Source of the DNA: Streptomyces sp. CB01635
GTDB lineage: Bacteria; Actinomycetota; Actinomycetes; Streptomycetales; Streptomycetaceae
Reading direction: 5' to 3'
Length of the DNA stretch: 64,000 bases
NCBI RefSeq assembly: GCF_002803065.1
Contig: NZ_NNBL01000003.1
Coordinates: 1,075,461-1,139,460 of the forward strand
In this document: in pieces, positions 21,159-30,106 of the stretch
How positions within the stretch are numbered: the first letter of the stretch is position 1
Layout: every line of letters begins with the position of its first letter
Notes under the pieces: generated by a model
The model's database searches: none
The model's input: the letters and a program-made list of their open reading frames with translations, nothing else
What the model was told of the DNA's origin: nothing
Program-made: the position numbers and the translations under genes

Positions 21159-22187
21159 TCAGGCCAATGTCTGCGTGAGTTCGCTTCGGGTCGACGTGTG
21201 AACGATACGGCCGAGCGCGCCGTTGACGATGGGCATGTAGGGCGGGACGTGGCCGCATTCCAGGTCGGCGACGATCGGCACGTTCAGGGAGCCGAGCGCG
21301 TCGAGCACGGCCTCGTGCTGGGTGAGGGTGCGGCGGTCCGGTGCGTTGGTCCGGCCGACGAGGATCGCGTTCGCGTGGTCGAAGAGGCCGGCGAGCTTCA
21401 GGCCGTGCAGATTCCGGCAGATGGTGAAGGCGTTGTCCTCGCACGCCTCGACGTAGACGAGGAGTCCGACGGGGGACTCGTCCCGGGCGAAGGCCGAGGC
21501 GTCGAGGTACGGCGTTCCCGCGAGATTGCACAGTGTCTCGATGCATCCGCCGATCAGCCGTCCCTCGGCCTCCACGTCGCCGCTGCCGTCGATCCGGGTC
21601 CAGGTGCCCGGGACATCGAGCGTGTACTCGCGAACGTCCGGGAATACGGCGTAGTCGTCGAAGCCGCTGGAACGGTGGCTGCCGGGCGGAGTCTGGGTGA
21701 AGCGGTGGCCCGGGGGAGCGGCGACGATGTCGAGCCACGACAGCAGCCCTTCGGGCACGCGATAGGGCGTGTCCATGAGGTTGTTGCCATGGACGGTCGC
21801 GGTGCCGGTGAGCAGGGTCAGCGGTGTCATCAGGGTCGAGGTGTCGGAGTACCCGACGAACCAGGTCGGCTCGGCGTCGCGCAGCCGGTCCCAGTCGAGC
21901 AGCGGGATGAGATCGATCGCGGTCTCCCCGCCCCACGGTGGGACGACCGCCCTGATGGTGGGATCGGTCAGCATCGACATCAACTCGGCCGCGCGGTCGG
22001 CGGCCGATGCGCTGATGTGCCGGGAAGCGCCCATGCACCGCCCGACCACAACCTCGTACCCGCGGTCCTCCACCTCACGGATCGCGACCTGGAGGCGCGC
22101 ACTCAACTCCTTCGAGACACCACTCGACGGAGAGGTGACACCGACACGGTCACCGGGACGCAGGGGGCGCGGGTATCGAACCGACAT
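21159..22187 (-). CDS. S66-family LD-carboxypeptidase / MccF-like protein
   Basis: A cytoplasmic serine peptidase of 342 aa. The N-terminal PLRPGDRVGVTSPSS and the nucleophile region FVGYSDTS (Ser114) are the family marks. A Glu in the VEACEDNA segment and a His in LECGHVPPYMP complete the Ser-Glu-His triad. Length and PWGGETAIDLIPLLD fit the MccF branch, which cleaves acyl-sulfamoyl-type toxins such as processed microcin C, though recycling of murein tetrapeptides is the alternative. It stands alone. Confidence 0.88.
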   Translation of the reverse strand: MSVRYPRPLRPGDRVGVTSPSSGVSKELSARLQVAIREVEDRGYEVVVGRCMGASRHISASAADRAAELMSMLTDPTIRAVVPPWGGETAIDLIPLLDWDRLRDAEPTWFVGYSDTSTLMTPLTLLTGTATVHGNNLMDTPYRVPEGLLSWLDIVAAPPGHRFTQTPPGSHRSSGFDDYAVFPDVREYTLDVPGTWTRIDGSGDVEAEGRLIGGCIETLCNLAGTPYLDASAFARDESPVGLLVYVEACEDNAFTICRNLHGLKLAGLFDHANAILVGRTNAPDRRTLTQHEAVLDALGSLNVPIVADLECGHVPPYMPIVNGALGRIVHTSTRSELTQTLA

Positions 22188-22369
22188 GCGCGGATTCTGG
22201 CACGAAGCGCTGCGCGGCCGACAGGGGTTTGTGAGGCTTCAGAAGCGGCCAGGCGGCGGGGCGGCATCGCAGCCCAGCCCAGCCCAGCCGAGACGGTTGC
22301 CGCAGTCGGCTGCGCGAGCCGGCCGATCTCGCGCAGCGTCTCGGCGGGCTGACAGTGGGGGAGGACTCG

Positions 22370-23656
22370 TCAGGCGAGCGTGACTTCCACGGGCAGCTTC
22401 TTGATTCCGTTGACGAAGTTGGAGCGGACGCGTGGGACGTCGCCGGTGAGGCGGATGCCGGCCAGGCGCGGGATCAGCTCCTCGAACATGATGCGGATCT
22501 CGGTGCGGGCAAGGAGGTTGCCCAGGCACAGGTGTGGACTTCCCTTGCCGAAGGTGACGTGGTCGTTGTCCGCGCGGGCGACGTCGAAGTCGTACGGGTT
22601 GCCGAAGACTTTCTCGTCGCGGTTGCCGGAGGCGTACCACATGACGACCTTGTCGCCCTCCTTGACCTGCTTGCCGCCGAGTTCGACGTCGCGGGTCGCG
22701 GTGCGGCGGAAGTGGTAGACGGGGGACGCCCAGCGCAGGAACTCCTCGACCGCCGTCGGGATCAGGGAGGGGTCCTCCTGGAGGCGGGCCAGCTGCTCGG
22801 GGTGCTGGAGCAGCGCCAGCATGGAGTGGGTGATGGTGTGGCGCGTGGTTTCGTTGCCGGCGACCACGAGGAGCAGGAAGTAGTTGTCGAAGTCCTGTCC
22901 GGACAGCGGCAGTCCGTCGCGGGGGGTCTCGTTGACCAGTTTGGAGACCAGGTCGGTGCCGTGGCCGCCGCGTCGCTGACGGGCCAACTCGCGTCCGTAC
23001 TCGAAGACTTCGAGGGAGGCGGGGGAGCGGAACGGCAGGTCGCGGTACTTCTCGCTCTCCTCGCTGCCGAGGAGCACGTCCGCGTAGTCGGGGTCGGTGT
23101 TGCCGATGATCCGGTTGCCCCAGTCGATGAGCTGCTGGTTGTCCTCCGACGGCACGTCCAGGAGGCGGGCCAGTACGTTGATGGGGAAGTCGGCGGAGAC
23201 CTCCTTGACGAAGTCGAAGCGGCCCTTCGCGAGCGCCGCGTCCAGGGTCTTGGCGGTCAGCCCGCGCAGGAAGTCGGTGTAGCTGTTGATGACGCTCGCG
23301 CCGAACTGGCGCTGGAGCAGGCTGCGCATCGCGCGGTGACGCACGCCGTCGAGTTCCAGGATCGAGGCGCGCTTCTTGATCTGGTCGTCGTCGACCTCTT
23401 CGAGGTTGACGAATTTGGTGGAGGTGAACGTCTCGGCGTCGCGGTCGACGCGTGCGATGTCCTCGTGCCGGGTGACGGCCCAGAAGCCCGAGTTGGGGGC
23501 CTCTTCCGGCTGCCAGTGGACCGGGTCCTCGTGGCGCAGGGTGTGGAACATGCGCCAGGGGGTGACGCCGTCGGTGAAGTTGTCGAGGTCGGCGAGGTCG
23601 ACGTCGGCGAGCGGGATGGGGTCGGCCGGGTCGATGGCGTCGGTCGGGTTCGTCAT
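22370..23656 (-). CDS. Cytochrome P450 monooxygenase
   Basis: A soluble bacterial P450 of 428 aa. AGGAG precedes the ATG. The I-helix oxygen motif is AGNETT (266-271), the K-helix ExxR is E305-F-L-R308, and the haem loop FGKGSPHLCLG has the thiolate Cys377. Overall it resembles actinobacterial P450s acting on steroids, terpenoids or cyclic amines. It lies 29 bp behind the glutamine-synthetase-like gene. Its redox partners, a [3Fe-4S] ferredoxin and a reductase, lead the divergent operon, so all three should form one three-component system. Confidence 0.93.
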   Translation of the reverse strand: MTNPTDAIDPADPIPLADVDLADLDNFTDGVTPWRMFHTLRHEDPVHWQPEEAPNSGFWAVTRHEDIARVDRDAETFTSTKFVNLEEVDDDQIKKRASILELDGVRHRAMRSLLQRQFGASVINSYTDFLRGLTAKTLDAALAKGRFDFVKEVSADFPINVLARLLDVPSEDNQQLIDWGNRIIGNTDPDYADVLLGSEESEKYRDLPFRSPASLEVFEYGRELARQRRGGHGTDLVSKLVNETPRDGLPLSGQDFDNYFLLLVVAGNETTRHTITHSMLALLQHPEQLARLQEDPSLIPTAVEEFLRWASPVYHFRRTATRDVELGGKQVKEGDKVVMWYASGNRDEKVFGNPYDFDVARADNDHVTFGKGSPHLCLGNLLARTEIRIMFEELIPRLAGIRLTGDVPRVRSNFVNGIKKLPVEVTLA

Positions 23657-23685
23657 GAGGGTGCTCCTGAAGGTGGTGCGGCCGG

Positions 23686-25062
23686 TCAGAGGTGGTAGGA
23701 GTACTCGGTGAACTCCCAGTCCGTGACGTGGTGGTTGAAGCGGTCGACCTCGTCGCGCTTGTAGGTGAGGAAGGACTCGGTGAAGTCCTTGCCGAGGACC
23801 TCGGTCAGCGCGCCGTCCGCTTCGAGGGCGTCGAGTGCGGCGGGCAGGGTCGTCGGCAGCATCTGGGACTTCTCGGGGTCGTAGCCGTAGCCCTGCAGGG
23901 GCGCCGGCGGCTCCTTGCCGTCCTGGATGCCGAGGAGCGCCGCGGCGCAGAGCGCCGCGGTCGCGAGATAGGGGTTGGCGCTGGCGTCGCCGAGCCGGAG
24001 CTCCAGGCGGGCGCCGGAGCCGCGCTCGGGCGGGATGCGGACCATGGCGCTGCGGTTGTCGAGGCCCCAGTCGATCAGCCACGGGGCGAGGGTGTCGGGT
24101 CCGAAGCGCTTGTACGAGTTCACGGTCGGGTTGAGCAGGGCCGTGAGCGCGGGTGCGTGGGCGAGGATGCCGGCGATGGCGTGGCGGGCGGTGTCCGACA
24201 GACCGTAGGCGCCCGAGGGGTCGTCGAAGACGTTGCGGCCCCCCTCGACGACGGAGCCACCGGTGGCTTCGCCGGAGAAGTGGAGGTGGAAGCCGGAGCC
24301 TCCCGCGTCGTTGAAGGGCTTGGCCATGAAGGTGGCCAGCTTCCCTTCCTTACGGGCGAGTTCCTTGACGGCCGACTTGAACAGGAAGGCGCGGTCGGCG
24401 GCGTCCATCGCTTCTGAGTGGGTCAGGTTGATCTCGAACTGGCCCGCGTCGAACTCGTGGTTCGCGCTGATGACGCCGATGTCGAGATCGCGCAGCTTGC
24501 GCAGGGTGGGCAGTAGGTGGTTGTCGGCGTCGGCGCGCAGTCCGGCCGTATAGACGACTCCGGCGACGCCCTGTCCGTAGCGGCGCCAGCCGGTCGGCGC
24601 GGCCGTGTCCTGTTCGAGCAGGAAGTACTCGAGCTCGGGGCCGACGACAGGTCGCAGACCCGCTTGTTCGCAGCGGGCGAGCACCGAGCGCAGCAGGTCG
24701 CGCGGGGACTCCGGGCTGGGCGAGCCGGTGGCGGGGTCGGTCGTCTCGCCCAGGCACCAGGCGACGCCCGGCTCCCAGGGCAGGCCACGGGCGGTGGAGA
24801 GGTCGGGTCGTACGGTCACGTCCGGAAGGCCCGCGTCGAGGCCGCCCCGAACCGGGACCACGTCGCCCTGCGGGGTGGTGTGGTAGACCGCGCGGCAGAA
24901 GGCAAGGCCGTGGTCGCAGGCCGAGGGCAGATGGTCGAGCAGGACGTCACGGGCGCGGTCGGTGCCGATCAGGTCGGGATACGTGACCCGGACCACGTCG
25001 ATGCCGTCGGCGGCGAGCCGGTCCATGGCGGTGCGGACTTCTGGGGTGTCTTGAGCGCTCAC
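23686..25062 (-). CDS. Glutamine-synthetase-family gamma-glutamyl-amine ligase (PuuA-like)
   Basis: A GS-fold ligase of 458 aa starting at GTG 25062 after GAGGAGA. Glutamate and metal motifs are present (VGPELEYFLLE, NHEFDAGQFEINLT, GGSGFHLHFS, NSYKRF, and the ERGSGARLELRLGDASANPY block). It lacks the adenylylation-site region of true GlnA. Relatives glutamylate putrescine (PuuA), ethanolamine (GlnA4) or aniline (AtdA1). Here it is transcribed with a P450 and shares an operator with a PuuD-like hydrolase gene 10 kb away, so it probably activates an amine substrate in a catabolic route. The amine is not known. Confidence 0.9.
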   Translation of the reverse strand: MSAQDTPEVRTAMDRLAADGIDVVRVTYPDLIGTDRARDVLLDHLPSACDHGLAFCRAVYHTTPQGDVVPVRGGLDAGLPDVTVRPDLSTARGLPWEPGVAWCLGETTDPATGSPSPESPRDLLRSVLARCEQAGLRPVVGPELEYFLLEQDTAAPTGWRRYGQGVAGVVYTAGLRADADNHLLPTLRKLRDLDIGVISANHEFDAGQFEINLTHSEAMDAADRAFLFKSAVKELARKEGKLATFMAKPFNDAGGSGFHLHFSGEATGGSVVEGGRNVFDDPSGAYGLSDTARHAIAGILAHAPALTALLNPTVNSYKRFGPDTLAPWLIDWGLDNRSAMVRIPPERGSGARLELRLGDASANPYLATAALCAAALLGIQDGKEPPAPLQGYGYDPEKSQMLPTTLPAALDALEADGALTEVLGKDFTESFLTYKRDEVDRFNHHVTDWEFTEYSYHL

Positions 25063-25177
25063 CGATGTCTCCTCGGCGGATGTGAACGGGGGCGTGGCGG
25101 CCGGCAGCCGGGCGGGGTGGCCCGCCCGGCGAGGGCCCGGCGTCGGGGTGCGGACGCCAGACCGGCGCCCACCCGTT

Positions 25178-25218
25178 GTTTGGTGCCAAACGGTATGGAC
25201 GGCCGTCCCTCTCCGCAA
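25178..25218 (-). promoter_or_regulatory. Promoter and operator of the ligase-P450 operon (site 1)
   Basis: Reading leftward, TTGCGG (25218-25213) and TACCGT (25195-25190) are separated by 17 bp. The operator GTTTGG-TG-CCAAAC (25178-25191, perfect dyad) overlaps the end of the -10 element, so bound repressor would occupy the transcription start. Confidence 0.75.
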
Positions 25219-25255
25219 GGGGTGCAGGGAAAGAATTTATCCATCTGGATAGCTC

Positions 25256-25298
25256 TTGACCAGGCTCCGTTCGCTTTCTATGTTGTTTGAAGCCAAAC
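25256..25298 (+). promoter_or_regulatory. Promoter and operator of the ferredoxin-dioxygenase operon (site 2)
   Basis: TTGACC (25256-25261), 17 bp, and TATGTT (25279-25284) form a good promoter. GTTTGA-AG-CCAAAC (25285-25298) follows the -10 element at once. It differs from site 1 in only two or three bases, and both are preceded by TT, giving TTGTTTG. Confidence 0.8.
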
Positions 25299-25407
25299 GA
25301 GTTAGGGAGTGCGGCCATCCGTACCCCTTTGGCAGGGGCCCGGCCACCGAGCCGGGCCCCACTTCCCTCAGTGCGCCCCGACGCCCTCACCTCCAGGAGG
25401 ACCGGCC

Positions 25408-25596
25408 ATGAAGGTCGTCGTCGACATGAACAAGTGCCAGGACCACGGACAGTGCGTCTTCTCGGCCCCCGACGTCTTCCAGCTGGACGACACCGGGCGC
25501 CTCGCCTACGTCAGCGACCCCGACGACGCGCTGCGCGACGAGGTCGAGGAAGCCGCCGACGTCTGTCCGCTGCAGGCCATCCGGATCGAGGCCTGA
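25408..25596 (+). CDS. P450-type [3Fe-4S] ferredoxin
   Basis: A 62-aa ferredoxin with AGGAGG before the ATG. The cluster motif is NKCQDHGQCVF, a CxxHxxC form where His replaces the second Cys, and the last ligand is in VCPLQAI. Such ferredoxins carry a 3Fe-4S cluster and pass electrons to actinobacterial P450s. Head gene of the operon, two bases before the reductase gene. Confidence 0.95.
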   Translation: MKVVVDMNKCQDHGQCVFSAPDVFQLDDTGRLAYVSDPDDALRDEVEEAADVCPLQAIRIEA

Positions 25597-25597
25597 G

Positions 25598-26842
25598 ATG
25601 GCCGAGACGGCTCACGTCCCCCGGAGTCCGGGGCGCGTCGTCATAGCCGGTGCCTCGATGGGCGGCCTGCGCGCCGCCGAACAGCTGCGCGCCGCCGGCT
25701 GGACGGGCGCGATCACGGTCATCGGCGACGAGCCCCATATGCCGTACAACCGGCCGCCGCTGAGCAAGGACGTGCTCGCCGGGAAGGTGCCGTTCGAGTC
25801 CCTCGCGTTCACGCCCCGAGCAAGTGCGGCGGACGTCGAGTGGCGGCTGGGCACGACCGCCACTTCCGCCCGCCTCGACGAGCGCGTCGTCGGACTCGAC
25901 GACGGTACGGAACTCGCCTTCGACGGCCTGGTCGTCGCCACCGGCATGCGGCCGCGCAGGCTGCGCTGCGACGGCCCCTCGGGTCCGGGCAGCGGCCGGC
26001 ACACCGTGCGCACTCTCGCCGACGCCCGGGGCCTGCGTGACGAACTGACCCGGCCCGGCGTCCGCGTGGTCGTCATCGGCGCGGGCTTCATCGGCTGCGA
26101 GGTCGCCGCCACCGCCAAGGGCCTCGGCGTCGGCGAGGTGACGGTGGTCGATCCCGAGACGCTGCCGATGCTGCGCCCGCTCGGCGAACTCCTGGCCCGC
26201 TCGCTGCACCGGCGCCACGAGGAGCGCGGCGTGCGCTTCGCCCTCGGCGCGGGTGTCGCGGGCTTCGCGGGCGAGGACCGGGTGACCGGTGTCGTCCTGA
26301 CCGACGGGACGGTGCTTCCGGCCGATGTGGTCGTGGAGTCCGTCGGCTCGGTCGCCAACACCGAATGGCTGGACGGCAACGGCCTGGATCTGTCCGACGG
26401 GGTCCTGACCGACGAGCAGCTGCGCGTCGGCGGCCACCCGGACGTCGTCGCCGTCGGTGACATCGCCCGCTTCCCCAATGCCCGCTACGACGGCGTACCC
26501 CGCCGTGTCGAGCACTGGTCGATCCCCACCGACACCGCCAAGCACGCCGCGAAGAGCCTCGTGGCGCATCTCGTCGGCAGCGTGGCGCAACCCCCGCCGT
26601 TCGCCCCGTTGCCCACCTTCTGGAGCGACCAGCATGAGTTCCGGCTGCAGTCCTTCGGCGCACCCGCCCTGGGCATCGCCGACGTGCGTGTCCTGGACGG
26701 CGACCCGGAAGGCGACGTCCTCGTCGGCTATCACGCCGACGACCGGCTCGTCGGAGTGGTCGCGCTCGGCGGCCCGGCCGCCACCACCGGCGCCGCCCGC
26801 TACCGCGCCCAGCTCCTCGCGCAGCCCGCCCTCACCTCGTAA
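25598..26842 (+). CDS. NAD(P)H:ferredoxin reductase (FAD-dependent)
   Basis: A 414-aa flavoprotein of the putidaredoxin-reductase type. FAD-binding VVIAGASMGGLRAAE and YNRPPLSKDVL lie near the N-terminus, the NAD(P)H site is VVVIGAGFIGCEVAA, and the second FAD motif is PDVVAVGDIARF. The C-terminal domain (FWSDQHEFRLQSFG) is typical. It should reduce the adjacent ferredoxin for the divergent P450. Its ATG is one base past the ferredoxin stop, so the genes are probably co-translated. Confidence 0.94.
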   Translation: MAETAHVPRSPGRVVIAGASMGGLRAAEQLRAAGWTGAITVIGDEPHMPYNRPPLSKDVLAGKVPFESLAFTPRASAADVEWRLGTTATSARLDERVVGLDDGTELAFDGLVVATGMRPRRLRCDGPSGPGSGRHTVRTLADARGLRDELTRPGVRVVVIGAGFIGCEVAATAKGLGVGEVTVVDPETLPMLRPLGELLARSLHRRHEERGVRFALGAGVAGFAGEDRVTGVVLTDGTVLPADVVVESVGSVANTEWLDGNGLDLSDGVLTDEQLRVGGHPDVVAVGDIARFPNARYDGVPRRVEHWSIPTDTAKHAAKSLVAHLVGSVAQPPPFAPLPTFWSDQHEFRLQSFGAPALGIADVRVLDGDPEGDVLVGYHADDRLVGVVALGGPAATTGAARYRAQLLAQPALTS

Positions 26843-26855
26843 GGAACCCCCAGTC

Positions 26856-27662
26856 ATGGCCAGCGTCCGTGGATACTTCCACCCCAAGACGGCGACCGGC
26901 GACGCCTCGCTGATCCCCTCCCCGCCGTGGCACTACTCCGGCGACCTGCTCACCGTCGAGTACCGCACCGACCCCGCCCGGGTGCGTGAACTCCTGCCCG
27001 AACCACTGGAGTTGGCCGACGAGGACCCCGGTGCCGTCGCGCTGATCTGGGCCGACTGGCAGTCCTGCGCCGCGGACGGGAGCCAGCTGCTCGACCCCGT
27101 GCTCGCCCAGTACAAGGAGGCCTTCGCAGTCGTGCGCTGTCAGTACAAGGGGCGCACCTACTCACGCTGCGTGTACATCTGGGTCGACAAGGACTTCGCC
27201 GTCGCGCGCGGCCTGCACCAGGGCTACCCGAAGAAGCTCGGCTCCATCCACCAGACCCGCCCGCACCCCTACGGTCCCGCCCCGCGGATCGAAGCCGGCG
27301 CCCGCTTCGGCGCGACCCTCGCCGCGGCCGACCGCCGCCTGGCCCAGGCCGTCGTCACCCTGCGCGAACCGTCCGAGACCAACGGCTTCGTCAACAGCCA
27401 CCCGATGGCCCACCACCGCTGGCTGCCCTCCATCGAGAAGGGCAAGGGACTGGCTCTCGACGAGCTGATAGAGACCGGCGCCGCGTCCTTCGAGGCCGGT
27501 CAGGCGTGGGTCGGCGACGCGGAGCTGGAGCTGTTCGAAGCACCCACCGAGGAGCTGGCCCGACTGGAGATCAGGGAACCGATCGCCGCCTACTACCGGC
27601 AGGTCGGCGTCGTGTGGGACGGCGGCACGCTGCTTGAGTCCGGCACCTCCGGAGCCGAGTAA
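26856..27662 (+). CDS. Acetoacetate-decarboxylase-family protein
   Basis: A 268-aa protein with the ADC fold. AAGGA is ten bases before the ATG. The regions WHYSGDLLTVEYRTDPARV, VRCQYKGRTYSRCVYIWVDKD and YPKKLGS correspond to the ADC active-site area, where the second Lys of KK would be the Schiff-base candidate. Family members include true decarboxylases and enzymes acting as dehydratases, aldolases or cyclases through the same Lys chemistry. In a ring-cleavage operon it may work on the cleavage product, but the reaction is not predictable. Confidence 0.82.
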   Translation: MASVRGYFHPKTATGDASLIPSPPWHYSGDLLTVEYRTDPARVRELLPEPLELADEDPGAVALIWADWQSCAADGSQLLDPVLAQYKEAFAVVRCQYKGRTYSRCVYIWVDKDFAVARGLHQGYPKKLGSIHQTRPHPYGPAPRIEAGARFGATLAAADRRLAQAVVTLREPSETNGFVNSHPMAHHRWLPSIEKGKGLALDELIETGAASFEAGQAWVGDAELELFEAPTEELARLEIREPIAAYYRQVGVVWDGGTLLESGTSGAE

Positions 27663-27695
27663 CTCCGCCCACTACATGCCATTTGGAGACTGGAC

Positions 27696-29159
27696 ATGAG
27701 CGAACACACCCTCACCGTGGCCGGTGTCACCGTCGACACCCGGCACTGGATCGGCGGCGAACGCGTCGCCTCCGCCGACACCTTCGTGGACGTCTCGCCG
27801 ATCGACGGGAGCGTCCTCGGCGAGATCGCCCGCGGCACGGCGGCAGAAGCGTCGGCCGCCGTCGCCGCTGCCCGCGCGGCCTTCCCCGGCTGGGCGGCCA
27901 CCCCGCGCGCCGAACGGGCCCGGATCCTGCATGCCGTCGCCGACGCCGTCGAGAAGCGCATCGAGGACCTCTCGATCGTCGAGACCCACGACAACGGCGC
28001 CCTGCTGCGCTCGCACCGGCGCGGAGTCATGCCGCGCGTGGCACACAACTTCCGCTTCTTCGCCGACCGGCTCCTGGGCCTCGGCCACGACGACTTCGAC
28101 ACCCGCGGCCACACCAACCACGTCAGCTGGGACCCGGCGGGCCCCTGCGTGCTGATCACCCCGTGGAACGCACCGCTGATGCTCGCCACCTGGAAGATCG
28201 CCCCGGCGCTCGCCGCGGGCAACACCGTGATCCTCAAGCCCGCCGAGTGGTCGCCCCTCACCGCCTCCCTGTTCGCCGACATCGCCGCCGAGGCCGGACT
28301 GCCCGCCGGGGTCCTGAACGTCGTGCAGGGCCACGGCGCCGAGGCCGGCAGCGCCCTCGTCTCCCACCCCGACGTGCGCCGCATCAGCTTCACCGGATCG
28401 GTGCCCACCGCGAAGACCATCGCCGCGGCGGCCGCGGCCAACCTGGTGCCCGCCAGCTTCGAACTCGGCGGGAAGTCACCACTGTTGGTGTTCGCGGACG
28501 CCGACCTCGACCTCGCCGTCGACCTGGCCGTGGAGCAGTACGACAACGCCGGACAGGTGTGCCTGGCCGCGACCCGCATCCTCGTCGAGGAGACGATCGC
28601 GGAGGAGTTCACCCGACGCTTCACCGAGAAGGCCTCGGCCCTGCGGCAGGGAGACCCGCGCGACGAGACCACCGACATCGGCCCCAACATCCACCCCCGC
28701 CAGCTGGAGAAGATCGACGGCTTCGTGCAGCGGGCCCTCGCAGCCGGGGCCCGCGCCGTCATCGGCGGCCGACGGGGCGAAGGCCAGTACTACGCGCCGA
28801 CCCTGCTCACCGATGTCGCCCAGGACTCCGAGATCGTGCAGGAGGAGGTCTTCGGCCCCGTCCTGACCCTGCAGACGTTCGCCGACGAGGACGAGGCGGT
28901 CCGCCTGGCCGACGACACCCGCTTCGGGCTCGCCGCAACCGTCGCCACCGGCGACCGCGGGCGCGCCGAGCGCGTCACCGGCCGGCTCGTGGCGGGCACG
29001 GTCTGGGTCAACTGCTTCTTCGTACGCGACCTCCAGGCGCCCTTCGGCGGCTCCCGGCACTCCGGGGTGGGCCGCGAGGGAGGCACCTGGAGCTTCGACT
29101 TCTACTGCGACCTCAAGAACACCGTGACGGCGCCGAAGGGCTGGCGGGACCATGGGTGA
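27696..29159 (+). CDS. Aldehyde dehydrogenase (HpaE-like ring-cleavage semialdehyde dehydrogenase)
   Basis: An NAD(P)-dependent aldehyde dehydrogenase of 487 aa. General base Glu256 is in FELGGKS and the nucleophile Cys289 in NAGQVCLAATR. PWNAPLMLATWKIAPALAAG and FTGSVPTAKTI form the cofactor site. It overlaps the next gene, an HpaD-type dioxygenase, by eight bases. In the homoprotocatechuate route HpaE oxidises 5-carboxymethyl-2-hydroxymuconate semialdehyde, the product of that dioxygenase, so this is the preferred role. Family alone does not prove the substrate. Confidence 0.9.
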   Translation: MSEHTLTVAGVTVDTRHWIGGERVASADTFVDVSPIDGSVLGEIARGTAAEASAAVAAARAAFPGWAATPRAERARILHAVADAVEKRIEDLSIVETHDNGALLRSHRRGVMPRVAHNFRFFADRLLGLGHDDFDTRGHTNHVSWDPAGPCVLITPWNAPLMLATWKIAPALAAGNTVILKPAEWSPLTASLFADIAAEAGLPAGVLNVVQGHGAEAGSALVSHPDVRRISFTGSVPTAKTIAAAAAANLVPASFELGGKSPLLVFADADLDLAVDLAVEQYDNAGQVCLAATRILVEETIAEEFTRRFTEKASALRQGDPRDETTDIGPNIHPRQLEKIDGFVQRALAAGARAVIGGRRGEGQYYAPTLLTDVAQDSEIVQEEVFGPVLTLQTFADEDEAVRLADDTRFGLAATVATGDRGRAERVTGRLVAGTVWVNCFFVRDLQAPFGGSRHSGVGREGGTWSFDFYCDLKNTVTAPKGWRDHG

Positions 29160-30096
29160 GATCGTCGGGGCGGGGCTGCTCGCCCACGTGCCCACCGTCG
29201 TGCTCCCGCAGGAGACGCGCCTGGAACTGAACGAGGGCAAGGAGATCACCCTCGTCACCGGCCTGAAGGAACTGCGGCGCGAGGTCTTCGAGCGGGATGC
29301 CTCCCAGGAGTACGACACCGTCGTCGTCCTGGACTCGCACTGGGCCACCACCGTCGAATTCGTCGTCACCGGCCAGCAGCGCCGGGCCGGCCTCTTCACC
29401 TCCGAAGAGCTGCCGCGCGGCATGTGCCGGATGCCCTACGACTTCCCGGGCGACCCCGAACTCGCCGAGAACATAGCCGGGTTCGCCGACAAGCACGGCA
29501 CCTGGATCACCGCGATCGACGACCCGTACCTGCCGATCTACTACGCCACGACCAACCTGTGGAAGTTCCTCGGCGAGGGCCTGCCCGACAAGAAGTGGGT
29601 CACCATCGGCGTCTGCCAGACCGGTGACATGGAGGACCACCTGCGCCTCGGACGAGCGCTCGCCGACGGCATCGCCGCCACCCCGGGCCGCCGCGTCCTG
29701 CTCATCGCCTCAGGTGCCCTCTCGCACACCTTCTGGCCGCTGCGGCAACTGCGCGACCACGAATCGAGCGACCCCGCACACATCTTCACCGCCGAGGCAC
29801 GCGAGGCCGACCACGAACGCATCGGCTGGTTCAAGGAAGGCCGCCACGACAAGGTCCTCGACACGATGGACGAGTTCTGGAAGTTCAAGCCCGAGGCCAA
29901 GTTCTTCCACTACCTGATGATGGCGGGCGCCCTCGGCGAGCGCGCCTGCGTCGCCAGGGCGCGCCAGTACGGCGAGTACGAGAACTCGATCGGCACCGGC
30001 CAGGTCCACCTGTGGTTCGACCGCCCCGCCGGCGGCTGGACCGGCAACGGCCTGCCCGCACACCCCGTCCCGCACAACCCCCACAGCCGCGCCTAG
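29152..30096 (+). CDS. LigB-type extradiol ring-cleavage dioxygenase (HpaD-like)
   Basis: A class III, non-haem iron(II) dioxygenase of 314 aa. His12 (LAHVP) and His63 (DSHW) sit where LigB enzymes place two iron ligands, a catalytic His is in ASGALSHTF, and the C-terminal SIGTGQVHLWF matches the SSGTGQVN region of E. coli homoprotocatechuate 2,3-dioxygenase. The start overlaps the dehydrogenase stop, so translation is coupled. It should open a catechol with an acidic side chain at the meta position. Iron binding and substrate remain inferences. Confidence 0.88.
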   Translation: MGEIVGAGLLAHVPTVVLPQETRLELNEGKEITLVTGLKELRREVFERDASQEYDTVVVLDSHWATTVEFVVTGQQRRAGLFTSEELPRGMCRMPYDFPGDPELAENIAGFADKHGTWITAIDDPYLPIYYATTNLWKFLGEGLPDKKWVTIGVCQTGDMEDHLRLGRALADGIAATPGRRVLLIASGALSHTFWPLRQLRDHESSDPAHIFTAEAREADHERIGWFKEGRHDKVLDTMDEFWKFKPEAKFFHYLMMAGALGERACVARARQYGEYENSIGTGQVHLWFDRPAGGWTGNGLPAHPVPHNPHSRA

Positions 30097-30106
30097 GAGC
30101 CCCCTC

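Noticed and set aside
23686..25062. Assignment as housekeeping glutamine synthetase
   Set aside because: It lacks the adenylylation region, lies in a catabolic cluster and is coupled to a P450, so an amine ligase role fits better.
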